Assembly (NCBI GenBank): GCA_934668295.1
Contig: CAKUND010000009.1
Coordinates: 1 to 24,853 of the forward strand
Source of the DNA: an uncultured Oscillospiraceae bacterium
GTDB taxonomy: Bacteria; Bacillota; Clostridia; Oscillospirales; Oscillospiraceae
Reading direction: 5' to 3'
DNA: 24,853 nt
This document shows positions 15,992 through 24,699 of the stretch, piece after piece. The translations under genes and the position numbers were made by a program. Each line of letters begins with the position of its first letter. The stretch's first letter is position 1. The notes under the pieces are model-generated. The model ran no database searches and was not told the origin of the DNA. It was given only the letters and a program-made list of their open reading frames with translations.

Positions 15992-18900
15992 TTACCGGCA
16001 GATGCGGTCGAGGCGGGCGAGGTCTTCTTCGAGGTAGGCGGAGGCCGGGAGGGAGAAGTCGAAGGTCATGCAGTCGCCCTTGTCGGGAAGGCGCGGCTGC
16101 GTGAGCGCTTCGCCGAGACGGCGGATGGTCAGGGCGGCGGAGAAGACCCGCTGGTGCTCGCGCTCGAGCGCGCGAAGGATCTGCATGGCGTTTTCCAGCG
16201 CCGTTTTCGAAAGGCCCCGGATGCTTCCCTCCGTCACGTCGAAGAAATAGCCGGGATAGACATACGGCAGGATCATATTGACCGACGGGAGCAGCCGCTC
16301 TTTTTGCCTGCGGCCCGCGACGCTGTCGCCGCCGATAAAGGGATAGAGCAGGCTTTCCGTGACCCAGTAATGGAGATTCGGGATGAAATACTCGCACTCG
16401 GCCCGCCTGCCCTGCACGCGCATCAGATCGCGGCCATAGCCGGACATGACGGCGACGACGATCCGGTCGACGGCAAGCTGCTCCTGCCGGAAGACGCGGT
16501 CGAGCTTTTCCATACGGTAGCCCTTGTGCAGCAGATCGTCGACCAGAATGATGGGCCGGTGGAACGAGCGGAGCGTGCGCACCTGATTCGGCAGCGGAGA
16601 ATAATCCGGGTATTCCTCGATCGTAAAGCTGCGCACGTCGGGCGCGTAGCATTTTTCCACGTGGAGCGTCTTCGTGACCGTATTGGGGACGATGGCGTCC
16701 GCGAAGATCTTTCCGTAGGGCACGCACATATACGGCCCCAGCTGCCGCACGCCCTCCGGCACATCCTGCACGCCGTTCATGCGCTCGATGCGCTGGGCAA
16801 TGGCCTGATTGAGCATTTCCGTGTCGAAGCACAGAAGGAGCTTGCCGGGGAACATGGCGCTGAGCGCCATGCGAAGGCGGGGGCGGGTCTTTAAAACAGC
16901 CTCGCGCACGGCGAGCGCGTCCCGGTGCGGCGGCTTGATGCAGAGCATGGCGTCCTGCAGAAGCATGGCGGGGTTGCGCATATCGACATAGTAGATCCCG
17001 CTCACAGCCTGCGCAAAGCCGAGCTGGCACAGAGCGCTTTGCAGCGCCGTCTGCTCCTCCCCGCAGCGGCAGAGCGCATAGGTATGCCCCTGCTCGAGAC
17101 TTCTGGCAAGCAGCTCGTTGAGGAGCATGCGCAGCGCATCCTCCCCTTCGGCCTGCGCCGCGTCGATAAACAGGATCTGGCCGGAGGCATGCTGGCGCAC
17201 ATAGCTGCACGCGTCCAGAGAGCCGAGCGCGTCATACAGATCGTCAAGCAAAATCGTATGTCCCGCCGCCCAGCCGAGCAGGCGCGCAGGTCTTGCCAGC
17301 AGCAGCGCTGCACGGGGAACTTTTTTGCCCCGCATGCAGTCCCGGACGGCCTGCGGGAGCGTGTCCTCGGCCTGCGTGACGTTCTTAAAATACAGATCCT
17401 CGCGCCGCAGCACGTCCTTCTGCTCCGGGGAGCGGACATACAGACCGCATTCGTAGATATACGTCTGCACGACCGGCGCGACGAGCATGGAGATATCAAG
17501 ATTCTGGTCGACCGAGGCGCGGATGCGCGTGGAGCTGACCGTCTCATAAAACGGCGGCAGCGACAGAAGCAGCAGCTTCCCCCGGATGATCGAGGCCAGC
17601 GCCGCGCGATCGGCGCTGCCGTCGCGGCAGAAGATGATGTGGTCATAATCTGCCGCCGTGCCGGGCTCCGTGCGTTTGTAGGCCGAGGCGTTGGCGATCA
17701 CGTCGCTGCCCGCGACGAGATAAACGTCTCTGTCCGGAAACAGGTGCCGCAGCCGCGCAAGATCCTCCGGCATGGCGATATTGACGGGGATCTCGTCCGG
17801 GAACAGATACGTGTCCCACTGGTCGGCGGTCGAGATGGAGACGATGCGCCGGCGCAGGAGCTTGGGAAGCGTTTTCTTGCTCCATGAGAACTCGTCGACG
17901 GCCAGATAGACCTCGAAGCCGCGTGCGCGGATCTCCTGCACGATCTGCTTATGACCGACGGAGAACGGGTCGAACGTGCCGGGGAAAAACGCGGCGGGCT
18001 TTTCTGCCGGGAAGCGGAAGGGGCCTTCCAGCAGCTCCTGCCGGACGGTATAGCGGTAGAGATGGTTGAGCATGGCCGCACAATTGAAGAACGTGAGCTG
18101 GCCGGTGCGCGGTTCCGACAAAAGCGTCAGGAGCTTTTTGTGCAGATGGACGAAAATATCGTGCTTTCTGGCAAGGGAAAGCTGGTCGCGGCCGAAAATA
18201 TCGCGGCAGAGGACGGCCAGCGCCGTCTGGTGGATGGTCTCGTCATAGTGGGAAATGCCGGTGAGGATGAGGCCGAGGATATGATCGGCGATCTGCGCCT
18301 CCTGCTCCGGCAGCACGTTCAGCGCCTCGCCGAGCGTGAACAGCGCCACGCGGGCGGGCCGGATGGACGCGCCGCAGGCAAGCTGCCCGATGGACTCGAC
18401 CGACTCGCCCAGCTCCTTTTCCGGAAGCAGGCACAAAAGCCGTCCCAGATACGGCGGGATGAAGCGCGAGATCTGCTCCTGCCCGGATTCGAGCTCGCGC
18501 GTCAGGTCGATGACGATCTCGTTGATCTGGTCGACAAGCAGGCCGGGCGCGACGGAAAGCAGCGCGTTGCCCGCCGCTTCGCGCACGGGAAGATGCTCGC
18601 TGACGCAGAGCAGATTGGAAAAATGCAGGGCCGTATGGAACGCCGCCTCCGGGTGCGACTGCACGTATTCGGTCAGCATATGGATCTGCGTGAGCTTGAC
18701 CGTCCAGTGGACGGCGTTTTTCAGATTGCTGAGGTGGATCTGTGAAACAGTCCGCGCGTCCAGCGCCGCGAACGGCTCCGCCAGCAGCCGCGCCTTGAGC
18801 CAGTCATGGGCCAGATGATCCTCCCAGCGGGGCGCATATTGCCGCACGGCGGCGCAGACGGCCGGCTGGAGGCCCGGCTCCGCGTGGGTCAGGCGCAGGA

Positions 18901-20554
18901 GCATATGCAGCGCGATGATGTCCAGCTCCGGGTTGCCTGTGCCGAGCATGGCGGTCAGCTGCCCGATCAGCTCCGGCAGATATGCCCGCGGCAGATAGCG
19001 GCACGGCACATGGCACAGCGCGTCAACCAGCACGAACCGGTCCTCCGTCCGCACGTCCGTGAGCGCGTCCAGAAGGGGCCTTACCAGCGGCCCCGCCTCC
19101 TTTTCCTCGCAGGAGGCAAACAGGCTCTGGCAGATGGTCTTAAGCGAATTGGAGATGCGCAGCGCATGCTTGCTGGAAATGCGGTAATCCGGGTGCAGGC
19201 AGAGGCCGATATAATGCGTCCACAGCTCGGCGGACTCCGACAAAAGCGCCATCACGGCGGGCGGCATCTGACCGTCTTTGGCGGAAAGCGGCCGCTCCTT
19301 GCGGTAGCGCGGGCCGGCGTTCGCGAGGATCTTGCCCATAATGCGCCCGGCGATGCGGCGTACGTCGCCATCCGGGTGCATGAGCAGCTCATACAGGAGC
19401 ACCAGCGTCTTGCGCTTGTTGGTTTTGGTCATATAGGTGCTGTATTCCTCCAGCAGGCGCAGGTACATGCGGATACGCTGGAGATTTTTTTCGCCCTTGG
19501 CCTGCTCGAGCAGCTGTTCGAGCGTCTGGTCGGTCGAGAGCGTGTGCATGAGGCGGATGGAGCCGTCCAGCGTCAGATCGCGCAGCGCCCGAAGCGCCTC
19601 CTGCGCGCTCATGAGGGAGGGATCCTTCGCCTCATGCGGCAAAAGCTCGCTTTCCGTCAGCTCCGGGCTGACGCCGCGGCTTCGGAGCAGATTTTCAAAA
19701 TCCGTCAGCTTGTGATAGACGTTCTGGTAGCGGAGCGTCTTTTCCGGCGTCATGTCGGCCAGCTTGCAGAAGATCATCTCATACGCGTCCTTGAGCGAAT
19801 AAATGCGCATGCGTTCTTTTTCGCCGGGCGCTTTTGTGCCGCGGACGCGGAAATCCGCGTAGATGAGCAGCAGCGATTCAATGGGCAGGTTTTCAAATTC
19901 CAGATCCCAGGTGGAGTGGTTGGCGGAGATATAGCCGATCTCCTCCATGCCGTTCCGGCTGAACCACTGCCAGGTATAATAATAGTGCAGATAGGCAATG
20001 CGGCTCAGATCCTCGCCGCGGCAGCCGAATTTTCCGATGTCGTGCCCCAGCGCCGCCGCGCTGACCAGCGGCAGGTCGACCGGAAAGCCGGCCTTTTTCG
20101 CAAGGATGGCCGTGTGCAGGGCAATATTGTGCACGCCGATGGTATGCGACGCGGGGTCAAACGGCGTCGCCTCCATGCCGAGGCGCATGGAGGCCATGAG
20201 ATGGCTCTCCCGCACCGCCTGCTCAAATCGGGCATACTGCGTCTCCACGCGGCTGCCGGAGACCGCGCCCTCCGGCAGCGGCAGCAGGTCGAGATAAGGG
20301 TCGAAGGTACCCGGCCTGTTTGCCAGCGCCGCTTCCAGCGCGGCAAGATACGCTGTCTCGTCCGCCGTCAGCGCGGGGATCTCCGGCAGTCCGTCCGGGA
20401 ACATCTGCGCGCAGAGCTTTTGATAGAGCGCGGACAGAAAATCCTGCGCTGAGGCAGGCCGTTCCGCAAAATCCGGCGCGCAGAGCGCCAGAACAGCGGC
20501 ACAGAGATCCCGCCGGTGTGGATCAAGCGTGTTAAAAAAAGCAGTATTTTGCAT
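15992..20554 (-). CDS. Giant multidomain protein: HD domain, helical repeats, nucleotidyltransferase, phosphoribosyltransferase-like; 1520 aa
   Basis: Counting from the chosen start MQNTAFF, residues 137-240 carry an HD-hydrolase pattern: H142 and H147, then LGHDIGKFG with H171-D172, and a later AD at 233-234. Residues about 315-845 are all-helical and look like HEAT-type repeats (for example HPDGDVRRIAGRIMGKIL). Residues 853-1040 are a NadD/CoaD-type nucleotidyltransferase: FFPGTFDPFSVGH (856-868) and the closing SSTRIR (1007-1012). Residues about 1120-1195 include a GNAT-like tail (LCQLGFAQAVSGIYYVDM). Residues 1270-1410 contain PIILVDDLLHKGYRM (1334-1348), a PRPP-binding-loop pattern of phosphoribosyltransferases. 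The ATG at 20554 has AGGA six bases upstream; ATGs at 20560 and 20575 have no usable spacing. Together the domains suggest nucleotide or NAD/CoA-type cofactor metabolism, but the substrate is unknown. It is a single gene with no signal peptide or membrane helix. Confidence 0.85.
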   Translation of the reverse strand: MQNTAFFNTLDPHRRDLCAAVLALCAPDFAERPASAQDFLSALYQKLCAQMFPDGLPEIPALTADETAYLAALEAALANRPGTFDPYLDLLPLPEGAVSGSRVETQYARFEQAVRESHLMASMRLGMEATPFDPASHTIGVHNIALHTAILAKKAGFPVDLPLVSAAALGHDIGKFGCRGEDLSRIAYLHYYYTWQWFSRNGMEEIGYISANHSTWDLEFENLPIESLLLIYADFRVRGTKAPGEKERMRIYSLKDAYEMIFCKLADMTPEKTLRYQNVYHKLTDFENLLRSRGVSPELTESELLPHEAKDPSLMSAQEALRALRDLTLDGSIRLMHTLSTDQTLEQLLEQAKGEKNLQRIRMYLRLLEEYSTYMTKTNKRKTLVLLYELLMHPDGDVRRIAGRIMGKILANAGPRYRKERPLSAKDGQMPPAVMALLSESAELWTHYIGLCLHPDYRISSKHALRISNSLKTICQSLFASCEEKEAGPLVRPLLDALTDVRTEDRFVLVDALCHVPCRYLPRAYLPELIGQLTAMLGTGNPELDIIALHMLLRLTHAEPGLQPAVCAAVRQYAPRWEDHLAHDWLKARLLAEPFAALDARTVSQIHLSNLKNAVHWTVKLTQIHMLTEYVQSHPEAAFHTALHFSNLLCVSEHLPVREAAGNALLSVAPGLLVDQINEIVIDLTRELESGQEQISRFIPPYLGRLLCLLPEKELGESVESIGQLACGASIRPARVALFTLGEALNVLPEQEAQIADHILGLILTGISHYDETIHQTALAVLCRDIFGRDQLSLARKHDIFVHLHKKLLTLLSEPRTGQLTFFNCAAMLNHLYRYTVRQELLEGPFRFPAEKPAAFFPGTFDPFSVGHKQIVQEIRARGFEVYLAVDEFSWSKKTLPKLLRRRIVSISTADQWDTYLFPDEIPVNIAMPEDLARLRHLFPDRDVYLVAGSDVIANASAYKRTEPGTAADYDHIIFCRDGSADRAALASIIRGKLLLLSLPPFYETVSSTRIRASVDQNLDISMLVAPVVQTYIYECGLYVRSPEQKDVLRREDLYFKNVTQAEDTLPQAVRDCMRGKKVPRAALLLARPARLLGWAAGHTILLDDLYDALGSLDACSYVRQHASGQILFIDAAQAEGEDALRMLLNELLARSLEQGHTYALCRCGEEQTALQSALCQLGFAQAVSGIYYVDMRNPAMLLQDAMLCIKPPHRDALAVREAVLKTRPRLRMALSAMFPGKLLLCFDTEMLNQAIAQRIERMNGVQDVPEGVRQLGPYMCVPYGKIFADAIVPNTVTKTLHVEKCYAPDVRSFTIEEYPDYSPLPNQVRTLRSFHRPIILVDDLLHKGYRMEKLDRVFRQEQLAVDRIVVAVMSGYGRDLMRVQGRRAECEYFIPNLHYWVTESLLYPFIGGDSVAGRRQKERLLPSVNMILPYVYPGYFFDVTEGSIRGLSKTALENAMQILRALEREHQRVFSAALTIRRLGEALTQPRLPDKGDCMTFDFSLPASAYLEEDLARLDRICR

Positions 20555-20577
20555 ATTCATTCCTGTATGCAGCACCC

Positions 20578-20681
20578 TGCAGGGGCGGACGACTCTGTCC
20601 GCCCCCGGACGCTGTTTCTTTCCGTGTTCTTCGGCAAATCAAAGCTTACACACACGGGCGGACAGAGTCGTCCGCCCCTAC
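20578..20681. repeat. Palindromic repeat unit C, 104 bp, upstream of the giant gene
   Basis: The left end GCAGGGGCGGAC with hairpin GGGGCGGAC/GTCCGCCCC (loop GACTCT) and the right end CGGGCGGAC...GCCCCTAC (20655-20681) are inverted copies about 50 bases apart, as in units A and B. The spacer read on the minus strand (TTTGCCG-AAGA, then CGGAAAGA) resembles the unit A spacer, so this copy is in opposite orientation. The rest of 20555-20901 contains no gene, only the argG promoter region. Confidence 0.72.
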
Positions 20682-20813
20682 AGCGCAGGCTATCTTTACC
20701 TCAAATTCTACGCGCTTTGGCGGAAAAAGTAAAGTTTTTTTCATTCTGCACAAAACGGCGTGCGCATGCGAATGGTTATACATCGTTTTTTACATAAATG
20801 AATATTTATAAAT

Positions 20814-20860
20814 TTTATGCTTGACTTTTCTGCATAAAGTGTGTATATTACGTGCATAAA
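20814..20860 (+). promoter_or_regulatory. Candidate operator (ArgR-like half-sites) at the argG promoter
   Basis: TTTATGC (20814-20820) and GCATAAA (20832-20838) form a perfect 7-bp inverted repeat around the -35. GCATAAA occurs again at 20854-20860, just after the -10. A regulator bound here would block RNA polymerase. ArgR is the expected regulator of argGHF, but this does not plainly match the known ARG box, so the assignment is inference. Confidence 0.4.
20821..20849 (+). promoter_or_regulatory. Promoter of the argGHF operon
   Basis: TTGACT (20821-20826) and TATATT (20844-20849) are spaced by 17 bases in a locally AT-rich stretch, about 50 bases before the argG start. Confidence 0.85.
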
Positions 20861-20901
20861 GAAAAACAACCGCACAACGGAGCTTTATGGAGGGTTTTCT
20901 A

Positions 20902-22122
20902 ATGGATAAGAGCAAGATCAAAAAAATCGTTCTGGCCTATTCGGGCGGTCTGGATACCTCGGTCATTATCCCCTGGCTGAAGGAGCATTATCACGATCCT
21001 GAGATCATCGCCGTCGCGGCCGACGTCGGCCAGGGCGACGAGCTGGACGGTCTCGAGGAAAAGGCCATCAAGACCGGCGCGAGCAAGCTGATCGTCGCTG
21101 ACCTCACCGACGAGATGTGCGACGAGATCATCGTCCCGTCCGTCATGATGGATGCAAAATATGAAAAGTACCTGCTCGGCACCGCGTTCGCGCGGCCCGT
21201 CATCGGCAAGAAGCTGGCCGAGATCGCGCTGGCTGAGGGTGCGGACGCCATCGCACACGGCGCGACCGGTAAGGGCAACGATCAGGTTCGGTTCGAGCTG
21301 GCCATCAAGCGCTTCGCGCCCGATATGCCGATCATCGCGCCGTGGAGAGAGTGGGAGATCAAGTCCCGTGACGAGGAGATCGACTACGCCGAGGCGCATC
21401 ATGTACCGCTGAAGATCTCCCGCGAGACAAACTACTCCAAGGACAAGAACCTCTGGCACCTGAGCCACGAGGGCCTCGATCTCGAGGATCCGGCAAACGA
21501 GCCCGATCTCGACAAGGCGCTGTTCCTTGAAATGGGCGTGTCTCCCTATCAGGCGCCCGATACGCCCACGACCGTTTCCGTCAGCTTTGAGGCAGGCGTT
21601 CCGGTTGCCGTCGACGGCGAGAAGATGAAGGTCTCCGATATCATCCGCAAGCTCAACAAGCTCGGCGGCGAGAACGGCGTCGGCATTCTGGATATCGTCG
21701 AGAACCGGCTCATCGGCATGAAGGACCACGGCATTTATGAGACGCCGGGCGGCACGATCCTCTATTTCGCGCATGAGCAGCTGGAAATGCTCACGCTCGA
21801 CAAGGAAACGCTGCACATGAAGGAAAAGCTCTCCGTTGACTATGCCGACCTCATCTACAACGGCAAATGGTACACCCCGCTGCAGGAGGCGCTGACGGCG
21901 TTCGCGAAGAAGGCCAACGAATTCTGCACCGGCACGGTCAAGCTCAAGCTCTACAAGGGCAACATGATCAACGCCGGCATCACCTCGCCGTATTCTCTGT
22001 ATTCTGAGAATCTCGTCACGTTCGGCGAGAGCGATTTCAACCAGGCCGAGGCCGAAGGCTTCATCAACATCTGGGGCCTGCCCACCAAGGTGCAGGCACT
22101 GCGGGAGCAGGGGAAGCTGTAA
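20902..22122 (+). CDS. argG: Argininosuccinate synthase, 406 aa
   Basis: ArgG joins citrulline and aspartate using ATP to give argininosuccinate. The N-terminal pyrophosphatase loop AYSGGLDTS (12-20) and segments such as [23 protein letters not shown] and [17 protein letters not shown] are characteristic of the type I enzyme. Length is normal. ATG 20902 is preferred over the in-frame ATG at 20887 because GGAGGG (20889-20894) lies between them at the right distance for the later start. It is the first gene of an argG-argH-argF operon, with 73 bases to argH. Confidence 0.97.
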   Translation: MDKSKIKKIVLAYSGGLDTSVIIPWLKEHYHDPEIIAVAADVGQGDELDGLEEKAIKTGASKLIVADLTDEMCDEIIVPSVMMDAKYEKYLLGTAFARPVIGKKLAEIALAEGADAIAHGATGKGNDQVRFELAIKRFAPDMPIIAPWREWEIKSRDEEIDYAEAHHVPLKISRETNYSKDKNLWHLSHEGLDLEDPANEPDLDKALFLEMGVSPYQAPDTPTTVSVSFEAGVPVAVDGEKMKVSDIIRKLNKLGGENGVGILDIVENRLIGMKDHGIYETPGGTILYFAHEQLEMLTLDKETLHMKEKLSVDYADLIYNGKWYTPLQEALTAFAKKANEFCTGTVKLKLYKGNMINAGITSPYSLYSENLVTFGESDFNQAEAEGFINIWGLPTKVQALREQGKL

Positions 22123-22129
22123 AAATCCA

Positions 22130-22164
22130 CCTCCCCTTACCATGCGGGGCATGGCAAGGGGAGG
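22130..22164 (+). promoter_or_regulatory. Strong intercistronic hairpin between argG and argH
   Basis: CCTCCCCTT (22130-22138) pairs with AAGGGGAGG (22156-22164), and CCATGC (22140-22145) with GCATGG (22149-22154). They are separated by one A-C mismatch and have a 3-base loop. Only CTTTGC follows, so it lacks the U-tract of a good terminator. It may stabilise the argG end of the mRNA or cause partial termination. Confidence 0.6.
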
Positions 22165-22195
22165 CTTTGCAAATATCATGCAGGGAGAACGCACC

Positions 22196-23578
22196 ATGAA
22201 CAAGCTTTGGGCAGGCCGGTCGGAGGCAGAGACCTCGGCGCTGGCTGACGCATTCAATTCTTCGATCGCCGTCGACGGACGGATGTACAAACAGGATATC
22301 ACGGGCTCGATGGCCCATGCTGCAATGCTTGCAAAGTGCGGCATTCTGACGCAGGCGGACGCGGATGCGATCATTGACAGTCTGGCAGGCATTCTGGCCG
22401 ATCTGGAATCCGGTACCCTGCAGCTCGATCCGCAGGCGGAGGACATTCACATGTTCGTCGAGGCGGAGCTCACGAAGCGCATCGGCGATGTGGGCAAAAA
22501 GCTGCACACCGCCCGCTCGCGCAACGATCAGGTCGCGCTCGATCTGCGCATGTACTTAAAGAACGAGATCAAGGCGCTGCAGACGCTGGTGCTGGCCGCC
22601 ATGCAGGCGCTGCATGCACAGGCGGAGGCAAACAAGGACGCCATCATGCCCGGCTACACGCATTTGCAGCGGGCGCAGCCGATCACGTTCGGTCAGCAGC
22701 TGCTTGCGTATGCGATGATGCTGGAGCGCGACTATGGGCGGCTCGCGGACGCGTACAGGCGGACGGACGCCTCCCCCATCGGCTGCTGCGCGCTGGCCGG
22801 GACGACGTACCCGACCGACCGTGTCTGGGAGGCGCAGCAGCTCGGCTTTGCCGCCGTGTGTGAAAACAGCCTCGACGGCGTATCCGACCGCGATTTCTGC
22901 GTGGAGCTCATGAGCGCGTGCGCGCTCATCATGATGCACCTGTCGCGGCTTTCCGAGGAGCTGATCCTGTGGTCGAGCTGGGAATTCCAGTTTATCGAGC
23001 TGAGCGATGGCTTTACGACCGGCTCGTCCATCATGCCGCAGAAAAAGAACCCCGACATGGCCGAGCTCTGCCGCGGCAAAACAGGCAGGGTCTACGGCGA
23101 CCTCATTGCCCTTCTGACGACGCTCAAGGGGCTTCCGCTGGCCTATAACAAGGACATGCAGGAGGATAAGGAGGCCGTGTTTGACTGCGTGGACACAACG
23201 AAGCTGTGTCTGCAGATCATGGCCCCGATGCTCTCGAGCCTGCGCACGAAGCCGGAAAACATGCTGCTGGCCGCGCAGAAGGGCTTCATCAACGCGACGG
23301 ATCTGGCCGATTATCTGACAAAAAAGGGCGTGCCGTTCCGCAGCGCGTATAAAATTTCCGGCCAGCTGGTCGCATACTGCATCGCGCACGGCACCGTACT
23401 CGAGCAGCTGCCGCTGGAGACCTACAAGGCCTATTCGGACGTCTTCACCGACGATCTGTATGAAGAAATTTCGCTCAAGACCTGCGTGGCGCGGCGCATT
23501 TCCGCCGGAGGCACCGGCCCCGCGTCGGTGCAGGCGCAGCTGGATTCCGTCGCGGCCTTCCTCGCGGCACATCAATGA
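22196..23578 (+). CDS. argH: Argininosuccinate lyase, 460 aa
   Basis: ArgH splits argininosuccinate into arginine and fumarate. The fumarase/aspartase-superfamily signature [13 protein letters not shown] is at residues 276-288 and holds the catalytic serine loop. [16 protein letters not shown] and [15 protein letters not shown] are the other conserved blocks of the homotetramer active site. Length is normal. ATG 22196 is chosen for the GGGAGAA site seven bases upstream; the in-frame ATG at 22142 lies inside the intercistronic hairpin. Its stop codon lies 11 bases before argF. Confidence 0.97.
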   Translation: MNKLWAGRSEAETSALADAFNSSIAVDGRMYKQDITGSMAHAAMLAKCGILTQADADAIIDSLAGILADLESGTLQLDPQAEDIHMFVEAELTKRIGDVGKKLHTARSRNDQVALDLRMYLKNEIKALQTLVLAAMQALHAQAEANKDAIMPGYTHLQRAQPITFGQQLLAYAMMLERDYGRLADAYRRTDASPIGCCALAGTTYPTDRVWEAQQLGFAAVCENSLDGVSDRDFCVELMSACALIMMHLSRLSEELILWSSWEFQFIELSDGFTTGSSIMPQKKNPDMAELCRGKTGRVYGDLIALLTTLKGLPLAYNKDMQEDKEAVFDCVDTTKLCLQIMAPMLSSLRTKPENMLLAAQKGFINATDLADYLTKKGVPFRSAYKISGQLVAYCIAHGTVLEQLPLETYKAYSDVFTDDLYEEISLKTCVARRISAGGTGPASVQAQLDSVAAFLAAHQ

Positions 23579-23589
23579 AGGAGAACGCT

Positions 23590-24576
23590 ATGAACATCAA
23601 AAGACAGAGCTTTTTGAAGCTGCTTGATTTTACCCCGGAGCAGATCGCGGACTTTCTGACGCTGGCCGCCGAGCTCAAGGCGAAGAAAAAGGCCGGCATT
23701 CCCCACCGCCTGTGCGAGGGCAAGCAGGCCGCGCTCATTTTCGAAAAGACCAGCACGCGGACGCGCTGCTCGTTCGAGGTCGCGGCGCATGATCTGGGCA
23801 TGACGGTCACCTATCTCGATCCGTCCGGCTCGCAGATCGGCAAAAAGGAATCCATCGCCGACACCGCGCGCGTGCTCGGCCGCATGTACGACGGCATTGA
23901 ATACCGCGGCTACGGGCAGGAGATCGTAGAGGATCTCGCAAAATATGCAGGCGTTCCCGTCTGGAACGGACTGACGAACGAATTTCACCCCACGCAGATT
24001 CTGGCCGATTTCCTGACGATCCAGGAGCATTTCGGCAATCTGACCGGCAAAAAGCTCGTGTACATGGGCGACGCGCGGTACAACATGGGCAACTCCCTGA
24101 TGGTCGGCTGCGCGAAGATGGGCATGCACTTTGCCGCCTGCGCACCGGAGGCATACTTCCCGGACAAGGCACTGATCGAAACGTGCCAGAAAATCGCCGC
24201 GCAGACCGGCGCGGTGCTGGACTTCGACACGGAGCCGATGCACGCGGTGCAGGGCGCGGATGTGATCTATACCGACGTGTGGGTCTCGATGGGCGAACCG
24301 GACGCGGTCTGGCAGACCAGAATTCACGACCTGCTCCCCTATCAGGTCAACGCGAAGCTCATGGCGCAGGCCGGGCCGCAGTGCCGCTTCATGCACTGCC
24401 TGCCCGCGTTCCATGATCTGAACACCACCATCGGCAAACAGATCAGCGAGAAATACGGACTCGACGCGATGGAGGTCACGGACGAGGTCTTCGAAAGCCC
24501 GCAGTCCATCGTCTTCGACGAAGCGGAAAACCGCATGCACACCATCAAGGCCGTCATGGCGGCGACGCTGGCATAA
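23590..24576 (+). CDS. argF: Ornithine carbamoyltransferase, 328 aa
   Basis: ArgF makes citrulline from ornithine and carbamoyl phosphate. STRTR (55-59) binds carbamoyl phosphate, HPTQILAD is the second substrate loop, and HCLP (269-272) holds the catalytic cysteine that contacts ornithine. Length is normal for the anabolic enzyme. ATG 23590 is chosen because AAGGAGA (23578-23584) sits just before it; the in-frame ATG at 23575 overlaps the argH stop and lacks a site. As the last gene of the operon it supplies the substrate of ArgG, so gene order is the reverse of part of the pathway. No ArcA or carbamate kinase is adjacent, which argues for an anabolic role. Confidence 0.96.
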   Translation: MNIKRQSFLKLLDFTPEQIADFLTLAAELKAKKKAGIPHRLCEGKQAALIFEKTSTRTRCSFEVAAHDLGMTVTYLDPSGSQIGKKESIADTARVLGRMYDGIEYRGYGQEIVEDLAKYAGVPVWNGLTNEFHPTQILADFLTIQEHFGNLTGKKLVYMGDARYNMGNSLMVGCAKMGMHFAACAPEAYFPDKALIETCQKIAAQTGAVLDFDTEPMHAVQGADVIYTDVWVSMGEPDAVWQTRIHDLLPYQVNAKLMAQAGPQCRFMHCLPAFHDLNTTIGKQISEKYGLDAMEVTDEVFESPQSIVFDEAENRMHTIKAVMAATLA

Positions 24577-24578
24577 TG

Positions 24579-24626
24579 ATCAAAATCCCGGTGCAGTCTC
24601 AAACAGGAGACTGCACCGGTTTTTTT
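24579..24626. terminator. Terminator of the argGHF operon, likely bidirectional
   Basis: A perfect 13-bp stem (24588-24600 with 24607-24619) with a 6-base loop is followed by seven T's. GATCAAAA before and TTTTGATC after extend the symmetry, so it can act from both sides. Confidence 0.93.
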
Positions 24627-24673
24627 GATCGTAAGCAGCAAATCTGTCAGCCGGGGACGCCTCCGGCGGCCCA

Positions 24674-24699
24674 TTCTTTTCCGCCTTGCCGGAAAAGAA
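24674..24699. repeat. Palindrome in the gene-free right end
   Basis: TTCTTTTCCG (24674-24683) and CGGAAAAGAA (24690-24699) form a perfect 10-bp stem with a 6-base loop. A second imperfect inverted repeat, GATTTAC (24787-24793) with GTAAATC (24819-24825), lies further right. Between 24627 and 24853 I see no supportable gene; the open frames there have no ribosome binding site and no recognisable domain. Confidence 0.5.

Noticed and set aside
18806..20452. Open frame of 548 codons antisense to the giant gene
   Set aside because: It has no motif and no ribosome binding site, while the minus-strand frame carries HD and repeat patterns.
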